A stretch of DNA of 64,000 nt from the NCBI GenBank assembly GCA_041398245.1, contig JAWKVC010000001.1, positions 1 to 64,000 of the forward strand, in the 5' to 3' direction. The first letter of the stretch is position 1. Every line of letters starts with the position of its first letter. This DNA is from UBA7672 sp041398245 (GTDB lineage Bacteria; Pseudomonadota; Alphaproteobacteria; Caulobacterales; Hyphomonadaceae). The notes under the pieces are model-generated. The model was given only the letters and a program-made list of their open reading frames with translations, had not been told where the DNA came from and ran no database searches. A program made the position numbers and the translations under genes. Below, in pieces: positions 1 through 8,695 of the stretch.

Positions 1-593
1 CCGCGCGTGGGGTCGAGCGTCTTCAGCGTTTCGCGTTTGACGCCGGACTGGCTGAGATCAACCAGCACAAGCGAATGGCCGGATCCCTCGCGCGCAAGGA
101 CGACCGCGTGCGTGGCAATATCGCCATCCGTGACTGGTATCTTCACGCCGGACAACGCCTTGCCGTCGAACTGGGCCTCGATGGAGGATGGCGTCGGCGC
201 ACCCGGCCCTTCCGAAATCGCGAGGGCGCCAATGATCGAGCCGTCGGCGACGCCGGGCAACAGCCGCGCGCGCTGATTCGGGGAGGCGGACATCAGCAGG
301 GCTTCCGTGAAGAAATACAGCGTCGAGGAGAAGGGGATGGGCGCGAGCGCACGGCCGATCTCCTCCGCCAGCACGCACAGCTCCAGCCGGCCGAGGCCCA
401 GCCCGCCATGCTCTTCCGGAATGGAAACGCCCAGCCAGCCCTGCTCCGCCACGGCTTTCCAGAGCGCAGCGTCGTAGGACCTGGCGTCATCATTCAGCAC
501 GCCCCGGACAACCGCCTTGCTGCATTTGTCATCCAGGAATTTGCGCGCCTGATCGCGGAGCATTTTCTGATCGTCTGAGAAATCGAAATTCAC
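1..593 (-). CDS. Acyl-CoA dehydrogenase, C-terminus beyond window
   Basis: About 197 residues can be read, starting at a GTG preceded by a purine-rich AGGGGAAGG ribosome site. The start (NFDFSDDQKMLRDQARKFL) and the segment GWLGVSIPEEHGGLG are typical of the N-terminal helical domain of FAD-dependent acyl-CoA dehydrogenases, which oxidise acyl-CoA to enoyl-CoA. The middle beta-domain begins near residue 120 (ALAISEGPGAP). The catalytic base and FAD-binding C-terminal half lie outside the window. It is transcribed after the acyl-CoA synthetase and P450 genes, which suggests a shared lipid or terpenoid degradation role. The substrate cannot be told. Confidence 0.9.
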   Translation of the reverse strand, partial: MNFDFSDDQKMLRDQARKFLDDKCSKAVVRGVLNDDARSYDAALWKAVAEQGWLGVSIPEEHGGLGLGRLELCVLAEEIGRALAPIPFSSTLYFFTEALLMSASPNQRARLLPGVADGSIIGALAISEGPGAPTPSSIEAQFDGKALSGVKIPVTDGDIATHAVVLAREGSGHSLVLVDLSQSGVKRETLKTLDPTR

Positions 594-633
594 GGCCGGC
601 CTTCCCCTTGGTGTTCCATTGTTGTGCTGTGTA

Positions 634-2172
634 TCAGATGCGGGTCGTGCGTCCGGCCCAGAATGGCTCGCGCAACTTCCGTTTGAAGATCTTGCCTGAA
701 TCCTCGCGCGGCAGTTCCGGGCGGAAATCGACCGACTTCGGAATCTTGAATCCGGAGAGGTGGTCCCGCAGGTAGCCCTTGATGGCCTGCTCATCGAGTT
801 GCACACCCGGCAGCGCCTGAATGCAGGCGTGGACCGCTTCGCCATACTCATCGTCCGGAATGCCGAAAACAGCGCAGTCGGCTACGCCCGGCATGCGGTG
901 AAGCACAGCCTCGATCTCGGCGGGGTAGATGTTCACGCCGCCGGAAATGATCATGTCCTTCGAGCGATCGCACAGATAGAGGAAGCCGTCTTCGTCGAGG
1001 TAGCCGAGGTCGCCCGTCGCGATCAGGCCAACCTTCGCGGTCGCGCGGCGCTTGGCGTCGTCCTTGTGGTAGGTGAAGTCAGCTATGCCGGGGAACGCGG
1101 CTGTGACCTCTCCGACTTCGCCGGCGGGCAATGAATTGCCTTCAGCGTCGGTAATGCGGACATCGGCGCCGGCCATTGCCTTTCCAACGGTTCCGGGATG
1201 GGAAAGCCACTGATCCGACGTGCAGAAGACGACACCGCCTGTTTCAGTGGAACCGTAATATTCGTTGATGACCGGCCCCCACCACTCGATCATCGCGCGC
1301 TTGATCGGGGCCGGACATGGCGCGGCTGCGTGGACGACGAACTCGAGCGAGGACAGGTCGTATTTGCGCTTCACCTCGTCCGGCAACTTCAGCAACCGGT
1401 TGAACATGATGGGCACCATGTGGATGTGCGTGATCCGGCAGCGCTCGATCATCTGAAGCAGCTCTTCCGGATCGAAGCGTGGCTCCAAATGCAGCGTGAC
1501 GCCCAGCCGGGCGCAAACCATGCCGTAGGCGTTGGGGGCCGCGTGATACATCGGCCCGACCATGACGCTGACGATCTGATCCGCTGGCCGTGTCGTCAGG
1601 CCGAAGATGTCGAGCAGCCCACGCATCGCCAGCTCCGACTGCCCCGGTGTCGGAGGCGAACGGCGCACGCCCTTTGGATGACCAGTCGTGCCCGACGTGT
1701 AGATGATCGTCCCGGGGCTTGGCCGTGGTTCATGCGACCAGGGCGCAAAGCCTTCAAGCCAAGCCGACCAGTCCCGCGCGCCGGCAGCGGGCTCCGCTGA
1801 TCTCACCGTTGCGCCATAGGCTGCAGCTATCTCAGGCGGCGTTTCGACGGTGAAGACGTGAACACCCTCCGGTATGACGTGCCCGACAGTCTTGTAGAGA
1901 TCCGCGTGGATCACGACGGCCTTGGCGCCGGAATTCTCCAGAATGTAGCGCGCCTCTTCCGGCGTTGCGTGCCAGTTCACCGGAGTCGGATAGACACCCA
2001 GAATTCCGGCCGCGAGACTTGCCTCGAAGAATGGAAAGTCATTGCGCAAATAGAGCGCGATGATATCGCCGGGCTTCACTCCGATGCTATCGAGACCGGT
2101 CGCGGCGCGCGCTGCGCGGAGATTGAGATCGTTCGTACTGAGGCAGCGATCGCCGCTGACGATTTCACCCAA
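634..2172 (-). CDS. AMP-dependent acyl-CoA synthetase
   Basis: This 512-residue protein belongs to the ANL adenylating enzymes, which activate a carboxylic acid with ATP and then load it on CoA. The P-loop-like motif YTSGTTGHPKG is at residues 158-168, the YYGSTETGG motif near 305-313, and GDLGYLDEDGF with the hinge and ISGGVNIYP motifs near 390-420. The C-terminal catalytic lysine is probably in GKIFKRKL. The start is a TTG six bases after GGGAGA; it makes the N-terminus short for the family, so a longer form cannot be excluded. It sits between the P450 and the acyl-CoA dehydrogenase, fitting an acid-activation step. The exact substrate is unknown. Confidence 0.9.
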   Translation of the reverse strand: MGEIVSGDRCLSTNDLNLRAARAATGLDSIGVKPGDIIALYLRNDFPFFEASLAAGILGVYPTPVNWHATPEEARYILENSGAKAVVIHADLYKTVGHVIPEGVHVFTVETPPEIAAAYGATVRSAEPAAGARDWSAWLEGFAPWSHEPRPSPGTIIYTSGTTGHPKGVRRSPPTPGQSELAMRGLLDIFGLTTRPADQIVSVMVGPMYHAAPNAYGMVCARLGVTLHLEPRFDPEELLQMIERCRITHIHMVPIMFNRLLKLPDEVKRKYDLSSLEFVVHAAAPCPAPIKRAMIEWWGPVINEYYGSTETGGVVFCTSDQWLSHPGTVGKAMAGADVRITDAEGNSLPAGEVGEVTAAFPGIADFTYHKDDAKRRATAKVGLIATGDLGYLDEDGFLYLCDRSKDMIISGGVNIYPAEIEAVLHRMPGVADCAVFGIPDDEYGEAVHACIQALPGVQLDEQAIKGYLRDHLSGFKIPKSVDFRPELPREDSGKIFKRKLREPFWAGRTTRI

Positions 2173-2221
2173 GACGCATCTCCCTGACGGCCCGGTGGTC
2201 CGGACACTATCTTGCGCCCGG

Positions 2222-3553
2222 TCAGTGCCGGGCTGCGAAGCTTACTCCAAGTCGCCGAATAGCGTGCACAAAGTTGTTGGGAGCAATGTCGATGTCGCCT
2301 GTCCAAGCGATATCCGGCAACCGCCCCAACAACTGGCGATATGCTTCCTCCAGCTGAATCTGGGCGACCCTTTTGCCCAGGCAAACGTGCGGACCATACC
2401 CAAAAGCGATGTGCTTGCCTGCATTGGAGCGACCCACATCGAGAACATCCGGATTCTCGAACACCGCGGGATCACGGTTGGCGGCGCCGTAATACATCAC
2501 CACCTTCTCGCCCGCCGCGATCTTCTGCTCGGCGACCATCGCGTCGGTCAGCGCGGTGCGCCGCATATAGATCACCGGGCTGACCATCCGGATGAATTCA
2601 TCGGCCGCGTTCGGCAGCAGCTCAGGGTGTGCAATCAAGCGTTCCTTTTGCCCCGGAAATTCCGTCAGCAATTTCATGGCGCCGGACAGCGTGTTGCGCG
2701 TCGTATCGTTGCCGGCAAACACGATCAGCAGCCATGAGCCGTCGAGATACTCATCGCTCAAGAGTTCACCGTCGACCTGTGCGCGGGCAATCGCGGACAT
2801 GAGATCGGCCTGCGGGTCCTGCCGACGCTTGTGCAACATGTGCTGGCCATAGGCGAACATCTCTTCAACGTTGGCGTTGAAGTCGGCAACGAACTGCATG
2901 AGCTCAACACTCGGCGCAACAGGTTGCGCGGCCTGCTCGGCGGCCAGATTCTGGGCCAGTTCCAGATAGTGCATCCAGTGGAGGAATTTGGGCCTGTCCG
3001 CTTCGGGCACCCCAAGGATTTCGCACAGCGTATAGAGCGGCAGCCGCGAGGAGAACGCCTCGACCAAATCGCATGCGCCTTTGCGCGCCATCGCATCGAC
3101 AAGCCGCGTGACTTCGCCCTGAACCTTCTCCGTCAACCCGCGCAGGTAGGCTGGCGTGAAGAATGGCATGTGCTCACGGCGCAGCTGCATATGATACGGC
3201 GCGTCTAGATTGATCATCGTATCTTGTGACGCGCGGCCCAGCAGCATGTGCCCCATACCCGGCTTCGGCGTGTTCATGAGGATGCCGCCACGCTGCGAAG
3301 AAAAAGTGGCGGGATCGCCATTCACGCGCATCACGTCAGCATGTCGGGTAACGGCCCAGAAGCCCGGCCATCCTTCAGGTTCGGGATGCCAGCAAACCGG
3401 CGCTTCCTCACGCAGCCGCTTGTAGAGAGCGAACGGGTGACCCTGCGTAAACAGTTTGGCGTCGTTAAGCGTCAGCCCGTCAATCTGCGGATAGGCTTCG
3501 GGATGATTAGGCCCAGGAATGCCCTCGACCGCTGTCTGGCTGATCAGCTGCAC
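2222..3553 (-). CDS. Cytochrome P450
   Basis: This is a soluble bacterial P450 of 443 residues. The I-helix oxygen-binding motif AGNDTT is at residues 280-285, the K-helix ExxR at 319-322, and the haem-binding motif FGYGPHVCLG around the thiolate Cys391. The start is a GTG eight bases after GGAGG; the open frame continues for 278 codons upstream, but that part is low-complexity and overlaps the plus-strand lipoprotein gene. The sequence resembles the steroid/terpenoid group (CYP125/CYP142-like) by eye, and the following acyl-CoA synthetase and acyl-CoA dehydrogenase suggest terminal oxidation of a side chain before beta-oxidation. That substrate assignment is inference. No ferredoxin or reductase gene is adjacent. 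Confidence 0.92.
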   Translation of the reverse strand: MQLISQTAVEGIPGPNHPEAYPQIDGLTLNDAKLFTQGHPFALYKRLREEAPVCWHPEPEGWPGFWAVTRHADVMRVNGDPATFSSQRGGILMNTPKPGMGHMLLGRASQDTMINLDAPYHMQLRREHMPFFTPAYLRGLTEKVQGEVTRLVDAMARKGACDLVEAFSSRLPLYTLCEILGVPEADRPKFLHWMHYLELAQNLAAEQAAQPVAPSVELMQFVADFNANVEEMFAYGQHMLHKRRQDPQADLMSAIARAQVDGELLSDEYLDGSWLLIVFAGNDTTRNTLSGAMKLLTEFPGQKERLIAHPELLPNAADEFIRMVSPVIYMRRTALTDAMVAEQKIAAGEKVVMYYGAANRDPAVFENPDVLDVGRSNAGKHIAFGYGPHVCLGKRVAQIQLEEAYRQLLGRLPDIAWTGDIDIAPNNFVHAIRRLGVSFAARH

Positions 3554-3736
3554 TCGCCGCCTCCAACACGCCAACGCATTTCGAGTTTGCGCGCGCGTCA
3601 ACCGTCGCGCAAGGTATGACGCGGCTGGAACCGGCGGCCTCGGCGATTGCCCTTGCGGTACGCGTGCGCCGGATCGAGAGTTGCGACCATAGCCGGACTG
3701 GTGACATGGATGTCCGCCTATCAATGGAGACTTGGT

Positions 3737-4483
3737 ATGCGAATGCTGGCTGCCCTTCCTCTGGTCGCGATCGGTTTGATGGCGTGTAATCCGCAGGAGA
3801 AGCCAGCGGCGGATGCAAACGCAGCTCCGCCGCCGCCCGCGACAAGCCAGGCGGCTACACTGACGCCGGACGAAGAAGCCGCCGGCTGGAAACTTCTGTT
3901 CAACGGGACGGACCTCACCGGCTGGAAGGGCTACAAGACGGACGCGCCCGGCGCCGGATGGGTGGCGGAAGACGGCGTGCTGGCGCTGACAGCTGGCGGC
4001 GCCGGCGACCTCATGACGGTGGAGCAGTTCGGCCCCTTCGAGCTGTCGCTGGAATGGAAGATTTCGCCGAACGGAAACAGCGGGATCATCTACCTCATCC
4101 GCGAAGAGGCGGACGCGACGAACACCTACAACACCGGCCCCGAGATGCAGGTCTTGGACAATGACGGGCACGCGGACGGCAAGATTCCGTCGCACAGGGC
4201 CGGCGCGCTCTACGACATCGAAGTTCCGCCCGATGGCGCTGTGAAGCCGGTTGGCGAGTGGAACGAAGCGGTCGTGCGGTTCACCGGCTCGGAGATCGAG
4301 CATTGGCTGAATGGCGTGCTGGTGTCGGAATCCAGCTATGGCGACGAAGCCTGGAAGGCGAAGGTCGCGGCATCCAAGTTCAAGCAATGGCCGACGTTCG
4401 GCACGTTCCCGTCAGGCCACATCGCCCTGCAGGATCACGGCGACAAGGTCTGGTACCGGAACATCAAGATCCGGCCGCTGTAA
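3737..4483 (+). CDS. DUF1080 family lipoprotein (3-keto-disaccharide hydrolase-like)
   Basis: The 248-residue product begins with a lipoprotein signal: MRMLAALPLVAIGLMAC, with lipobox LMAC placing the lipidated cysteine at residue 17. The start follows GGAGA by six bases. A proline/alanine linker precedes the DUF1080 fold, recognised by WKLLFNGTDLTGWKGY, FELSLEWKISPNGNSGIIY and a C-terminal HIALQDHGDKVWYRNIKIRPL-like end. DUF1080 proteins have a concanavalin-like beta-sandwich and several act on 3-keto sugars. The protein is probably attached to a membrane facing the periplasm. It is divergent from the P450 gene and convergent with the GMC small-subunit gene. Its substrate is unknown. Confidence 0.85.
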   Translation: MRMLAALPLVAIGLMACNPQEKPAADANAAPPPPATSQAATLTPDEEAAGWKLLFNGTDLTGWKGYKTDAPGAGWVAEDGVLALTAGGAGDLMTVEQFGPFELSLEWKISPNGNSGIIYLIREEADATNTYNTGPEMQVLDNDGHADGKIPSHRAGALYDIEVPPDGAVKPVGEWNEAVVRFTGSEIEHWLNGVLVSESSYGDEAWKAKVAASKFKQWPTFGTFPSGHIALQDHGDKVWYRNIKIRPL

Positions 4484-4489
4484 GCAGGC

Positions 4490-4511
4490 GCGCCCTGAGC
4501 GATCAGGGCGC
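4490..4511. terminator. Convergent hairpin between DUF1080 gene and GMC small-subunit gene
   Basis: A perfect nine-base-pair stem, GCGCCCTGA/TCAGGGCGC, with a GCGA tetraloop lies in the 19-base gap between two convergent genes and includes the stop codon of the minus-strand gene. There is no T tract on either side, so it is at best a weak bidirectional terminator or an mRNA 3' end stabiliser. Confidence 0.45.
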
Positions 4512-5192
4512 GGTGTATGTGAGGCCCATGCCTTCGATCACGCCCTTGATGTGCGCAAGCGCTTCAGGCGTCGGCCCGGCGTAATCGCCCGTGCCAGGCT
4601 TGTTGCCCATATAGCCGATGTCAGCCCACCCTTCCGGCGTCGTGTAGAACGCGCCGAGCGTCAGCGAACGGATGCGACTGAAGAATTCGGCGGGCTTATC
4701 AAGCCCCGCCTTCACGCGGTCCTTGAAGGCGATGTCATCGAGAATAGCGGTCTGCGCGCTCTGGTCGGCGTTGATAAAAGGCACGCCATTGCGGACCTTT
4801 GACTCCTCATCAAGCCAGGCAAGCCCGTTGACGATGAGAACCCGGTCCCTGTGCTGGTCCGGATAGGGCGCGCTGATCCATTCATTGATGAAGGCCGGCA
4901 CGCCGACTTTCGATGGCGCGGGAATGTCGCCCTCACCCGGCAGGATGAGATCAACAAGCTCGGCCGTTGTTTCCAGCTGCGCCTGCGTCATCGTCAGCGG
5001 CCACGGCACGGCGGGATTGGCAAGGTCCGGGTCGACGCCAATGCCCTTGGCGGTGATCGCCTCCAGCTCCGGCCAGCTGAGGCCTTTCACGCCATCACCG
5101 CACGCGGCGAGCTGACCCGCGGCCATCGCCCCCATCAGCCATTTCAGCGTGACGCGGCGATCGATCGTTACGAGGGTTTTCGTCTCTGTCAT
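4503..5192 (-). CDS. Gluconate 2-dehydrogenase subunit 3-like protein
   Basis: This 229-residue protein matches the small subunit that accompanies membrane-associated GMC dehydrogenases (gluconate 2-dehydrogenase subunit 3 family). It has an N-terminal export signal with a double arginine and a hydrophobic run (DRRVTLKWLMGAMAAGQLAAC), which looks like a Tat signal or a lipoprotein signal; a cysteine lies near residue 31. The segment LETTAELVDLILPGEGDIPAP is typical of the family. It lies 12 bases after the GMC oxidoreductase gene and is surely co-transcribed. In known systems this subunit helps export and stabilise the flavoprotein. A cytochrome c subunit is not present nearby. Confidence 0.85.
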   Translation of the reverse strand: MTETKTLVTIDRRVTLKWLMGAMAAGQLAACGDGVKGLSWPELEAITAKGIGVDPDLANPAVPWPLTMTQAQLETTAELVDLILPGEGDIPAPSKVGVPAFINEWISAPYPDQHRDRVLIVNGLAWLDEESKVRNGVPFINADQSAQTAILDDIAFKDRVKAGLDKPAEFFSRIRSLTLGAFYTTPEGWADIGYMGNKPGTGDYAGPTPEALAHIKGVIEGMGLTYTAP

Positions 5193-5204
5193 CTGTCCCT
5201 CTCC

Positions 5205-6887
5205 CTACAGCTCGCCCGTGCGCAGACGCGTCGCGATATTTTCTGACGAGCGCATGGCGAGCGCCATGATGGTGATCGTCGGATTCTTGTGGGCTTTCGA
5301 CACGAAGACCGACCCGTCGGTGATGTAGAGATTGTCCACATCCCACGTCTTGCCGAATTGGTTGGTGACCGAGTCCTTCGCATCGGCGCCCATGCGGGCC
5401 GTGCCGACCTCGTGGATGATCTCGCCGCCCTTGGAGATGGCCTTGCCGGGCTCTTCCGGCTCATACGCCAACGTGCCGCCAAGCTTGTCGATCAGCTCCT
5501 TCATGGCGTTCTGGAAGTGCTTCACCTGCTTCAGTTCGTGATCGGACCAGGCGAAGTTGAACTTGAGAACCGGAATGCCGAACCGGTCCTTCGTGTTCGA
5601 GTCGATCGAACAATAGGAGTTGGCGTTCGGGATCATCTCGCCGCGCTGGGTGAAACCGATGCGCGAACCATACCGGCGCTTCACATCGGTGCGCAGGGAC
5701 GAGCCATAGCCGTCGAGGCCGGAGCCTGCGCCCATGCCGGGATCGCCAAACGAACCGCCGATCTCCACGTGATAGCCGCGTGGGGTATCAACTTCGCCGC
5801 TGGCGATACGCTTGTAGTCCCAGAAGGGAATGTAGGCGTGGAGACCCATCGCGCCGTCTTCATTATAGCGCGGGCGGCCTTCCAGTTGCGGGAAATAGCC
5901 GACGACGCTTGAGCCGACCGTATCCATCAGGTTGCGGCCCACCTGCCCGCTGGAATTGGCCAGGCCTTCGGAACGGCCATTGGGCTTTGAGTTGAGCAGG
6001 ATGCGCGCCGTTTCGCCGGTCGAAGCGGCGAGAACAACGACGCGGCCCCTGGCTTCCTTGTGTGCGCCCGTCGCCTTGTCGATGTAGCGAACGCCAGCCG
6101 CCTTGCCGCTGTCATCCAGCATGACTTCGTAGACCATGGCGCCCGTTGCGATGGTAAGCTTGCCGGTCTTCCTGGCCCACGGGATCAGCGAGGTCGTGGT
6201 CTGGAAGGCAGCGCCGATGGAGCAGCCACGGCCGCAGGACGAGGCCCAGTAGCACGGCGAGCGCTCGTCGATCTTTTTGGTGAGAACCGCGCGACGGGCC
6301 GGAACAACGGGAATGCCGAGCGCGTCCCCGCCAGCCTTGAGGAAGGTTTCCCACACCCGGAATTTCGGCGGCGGTTGCAGGACGCCGGGGCCGGAGCTGG
6401 GATGGTTCTCCAGCCCCGTGTTGGTGCCGTAGACGCCCACCAGCTTCTCGGTCTTGTCGTACCAGGGCGCGATGTCGGCGTACTCAAACGGCCAGTCGAC
6501 GCCGAGACCGTCACGCGTGTACGGCTTGAAGTCGTACTCGCCCATGCGGAACGAATTGCGCGCCCAGTGATTTGTGCGCCCGCCCAGCATGCGCGAACGC
6601 CACCACATGAAGTCTGTGCCCTCCGCCATGGTGTAGGGCTCGCCCGGCATCTGCCAGCCGCCATCCACGGTGGCATCAAAAAAGCCGAATTCCTTGTCAG
6701 GCGTTCCGACGCCGCGCAGAGGCGCTTCCATCGCCATGCTGAGCATGGGCGACTCATCCGGGCTGTAGTCCCTGCCCGCCTCCAGCATCAGCACGCTGGC
6801 GCCAGCCTTGGTCAGCACCCACGCGGCCATGGCGCCGCCCGCGCCGGAACCGACGACAACTGCATCATGTGGATCGTCTGGCGTCAT
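5205..6887 (-). CDS. GMC family oxidoreductase (flavoprotein dehydrogenase large subunit)
   Basis: The 560-residue protein has the FAD-binding motif VVVGSGAGGAMAAW at residues 10-23 and the C-terminal GMC signature with HEVGTARMG and YITDGSVFVSKAHKNPT, holding the catalytic His and a second His/Asn position. Members oxidise sugars, sterols or alcohols. The start was set at MTPDD: the longer frame would overlap the divergent hotdog gene and adds 38 unlike residues. A GGGAGG lies 12 bases upstream, a rather long spacing. With the following subunit 3-like gene it probably forms a periplasmic or membrane-bound dehydrogenase. The flavoprotein itself lacks a signal peptide, so co-export with its partner is likely. 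Confidence 0.9.
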   Translation of the reverse strand: MTPDDPHDAVVVGSGAGGAMAAWVLTKAGASVLMLEAGRDYSPDESPMLSMAMEAPLRGVGTPDKEFGFFDATVDGGWQMPGEPYTMAEGTDFMWWRSRMLGGRTNHWARNSFRMGEYDFKPYTRDGLGVDWPFEYADIAPWYDKTEKLVGVYGTNTGLENHPSSGPGVLQPPPKFRVWETFLKAGGDALGIPVVPARRAVLTKKIDERSPCYWASSCGRGCSIGAAFQTTTSLIPWARKTGKLTIATGAMVYEVMLDDSGKAAGVRYIDKATGAHKEARGRVVVLAASTGETARILLNSKPNGRSEGLANSSGQVGRNLMDTVGSSVVGYFPQLEGRPRYNEDGAMGLHAYIPFWDYKRIASGEVDTPRGYHVEIGGSFGDPGMGAGSGLDGYGSSLRTDVKRRYGSRIGFTQRGEMIPNANSYCSIDSNTKDRFGIPVLKFNFAWSDHELKQVKHFQNAMKELIDKLGGTLAYEPEEPGKAISKGGEIIHEVGTARMGADAKDSVTNQFGKTWDVDNLYITDGSVFVSKAHKNPTITIMALAMRSSENIATRLRTGEL

Positions 6888-6994
6888 GACGTTACGTCGC
6901 CTCCCGTCGTTTCTTGGGAGCGACACTAGCGCCAGTGTGAGGGATGTCGACAGGGAAGCTCGACCGGCCCACGGAGGTGGCCTAGGCTCTCCAC

Positions 6995-7789
6995 ATGACA
7001 ACGACGCGAACCCTGATCGCCTTCAACACGGCCACTGCAAGCGAGAACAAGATTCACGACGATACCATCGCCAGCCGCTTCGGTTTCACCGGCGGACTGG
7101 TGCCGGGCGTCGACGTTTTCGCCTATCTCGCCCACGGACCCATGGCGGCCTGGGGTAAGGACTGGCTGGCGGGCGGGCAGATGCGCGCACGCTTCTACAA
7201 GCCCGTTTATGACGGCGACGAGACAACCGTAACGACGACGCCCGATGGGCCGGAAGCAATGGCGCTGGTCTGTCTTGCGCGCGGGCTGGAATGCGCGGAG
7301 GGAACGGCCAGGAAGACGGGCGCGGCTGCGCCTGCTGCGCTGCTTCCTATTGCTGACATGCCGCCCGCCGAAAGGCGGCCCAAGGCGTCGATGGAGAGCC
7401 TCAGAATTGGAGGCGTGCTGGGCACGCTGCGCGAAACATACACGCGGGAGGCCGGGCTGGAGCACATTGCCGCCGTGCGGGATGATCCGGCGCTGTACGA
7501 CGATGGCCGCATCGCCAATGCGGCGTGGCTGCTGCGCCGCGCGAACTACATCCTTGCGGACAATGTCCTGCTAGGACCTTGGATACACGTCGAAAGCGCG
7601 ATCGACATGCATTCCCTGCTTTCCGATGGCGAAGAGCTGGAGGTGCGCGCCATCGTGGCGGACAATGTCGAAACGAAGGGCCACCTGATGGTGACGCTGG
7701 ATGTGCAGATGCTGTCAGCAGAGCGGCATGTCATGAGCTGCCGCCACCTCGCCATCTATGAACCGCGCCAGGTCAGAGAGCGATCCTAA
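6995..7789 (+). CDS. Double-hotdog (MaoC-like) protein
   Basis: This 264-residue protein has two hotdog-like halves. The first (ENKIHDDTIASRFGFTGGLVPGVDV, residues 17-41) resembles MaoC hydratases, with a His-Asp pair and the GLVPG turn; the second half contains the segment HVESAIDMHSLLSDGEELEV. MaoC-like proteins hydrate enoyl-CoA or act as thioesterases. The canonical R-hydratase D-x(4)-H motif is not clear, so the reaction is uncertain. It is divergent from the GMC operon with about 107 bases between starts, and its stop overlaps the stop of the convergent M48 gene by four bases. Confidence 0.75.
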   Translation: MTTTRTLIAFNTATASENKIHDDTIASRFGFTGGLVPGVDVFAYLAHGPMAAWGKDWLAGGQMRARFYKPVYDGDETTVTTTPDGPEAMALVCLARGLECAEGTARKTGAAAPAALLPIADMPPAERRPKASMESLRIGGVLGTLRETYTREAGLEHIAAVRDDPALYDDGRIANAAWLLRRANYILADNVLLGPWIHVESAIDMHSLLSDGEELEVRAIVADNVETKGHLMVTLDVQMLSAERHVMSCRHLAIYEPRQVRERS

Positions 7790-8604
7790 AACGTCGCGTA
7801 GCCCTTTGACGTGATGTACTGGCGAAGCTCAGCGATCCGGGTTTCCGGGTTCGGGTGGGTCGACATCCATTCTGTCGGACGATTGGTGGAGGCGGCGCCC
7901 ATCTTCTCCCACAGGCGCACCGACTGCTTCACGTCGTAACCGCACTGATGCATGTAGTCGACACCGAGCTTGTCAGCCTGAAGTTCGTTGTCGCGGCTGA
8001 AGGGCAAGATGACGCCATAGACGCCAATGCCGGTCATGATTTGCATCGCGGCGTCCTGCTGGTCCCGGGAGAGCACGCCGCCAGCCGCCATGCCGCCAAG
8101 GGCGACGCCCAGTTGGGTGGCCTGCTGTCTCCCGGCGCGCTTGGCGGCGTGACGGGCCACGACATGGCCGGCTTCGTGGCCCATGACGGCGGCGATCTGG
8201 TCGTCGTTATCTACAAAGTCGATCAGACCCTTGTAGAAACCAACCTTGCCGCCCGGCAACACGAAGGCGTTGAGTTCCTTGGAATCAAACACGACGAACT
8301 CCCACGCCGCATTCTGAACCGGAACGATGGCGGAGATCTTCTTGCCAACCGCCTGAAGTCGGGCGTTTGCCTTCGGATCATTCGAGATCGGCGTTTCGGC
8401 TTTGGTCTGCGCCCATGCTTCTGCCGCCAGGGGAATCAATTGCTCATCGCTGGGCTCAAGCAGCTTGCCGACACTGGCGCAGCCCGATGTTCCGGCGACA
8501 CCGAGCAGCATTGTGCCGCCCCAGAGCCCGCGCACGATATCGCGCCGATGCATGCCCTCCAACGAAACGACCTTTGGCGCAACGACATCATGGTTCTGGC
8601 ACAT
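7786..8604 (-). CDS. M48 family metalloprotease
   Basis: The zinc motif HEAGH lies in GHEAGHVVARHAAKR, and the third ligand is probably the Glu in NELQADKLGVDY further on, as in the M48 (HtpX/BepA-like) family. An N-terminal hydrophobic stretch ending in GTSGC suggests a lipoprotein or anchored periplasmic protein. The chosen ATG follows GGAGA by about five bases; a second ATG at 8553 (MHRRDIVRG) would place the signal peptide right at the N-terminus and has GGAGGG almost touching it. Such proteases degrade misfolded periplasmic or outer membrane proteins. It is an isolated gene, convergent with the hotdog gene. Confidence 0.88.
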   Translation of the reverse strand: MCQNHDVVAPKVVSLEGMHRRDIVRGLWGGTMLLGVAGTSGCASVGKLLEPSDEQLIPLAAEAWAQTKAETPISNDPKANARLQAVGKKISAIVPVQNAAWEFVVFDSKELNAFVLPGGKVGFYKGLIDFVDNDDQIAAVMGHEAGHVVARHAAKRAGRQQATQLGVALGGMAAGGVLSRDQQDAAMQIMTGIGVYGVILPFSRDNELQADKLGVDYMHQCGYDVKQSVRLWEKMGAASTNRPTEWMSTHPNPETRIAELRQYITSKGYATF

Positions 8605-8695
8605 GCGAGTCTCCGGTCTCCGACTTCCTGAGGTCAACATAGACCGCCGGGGCCGTCAGGCAAAAGCCCGCAACTCACCCGTTTTGTGAGGGAAA

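Noticed and set aside
3554..4387. A 278-codon upstream extension of the P450 reading frame on the minus strand
   Set aside because: It overlaps the DUF1080 lipoprotein gene on the other strand, has Arg/Cys/His-rich sequence unlike any P450 start, and a GTG with a good GGAGG site lies at 3553.
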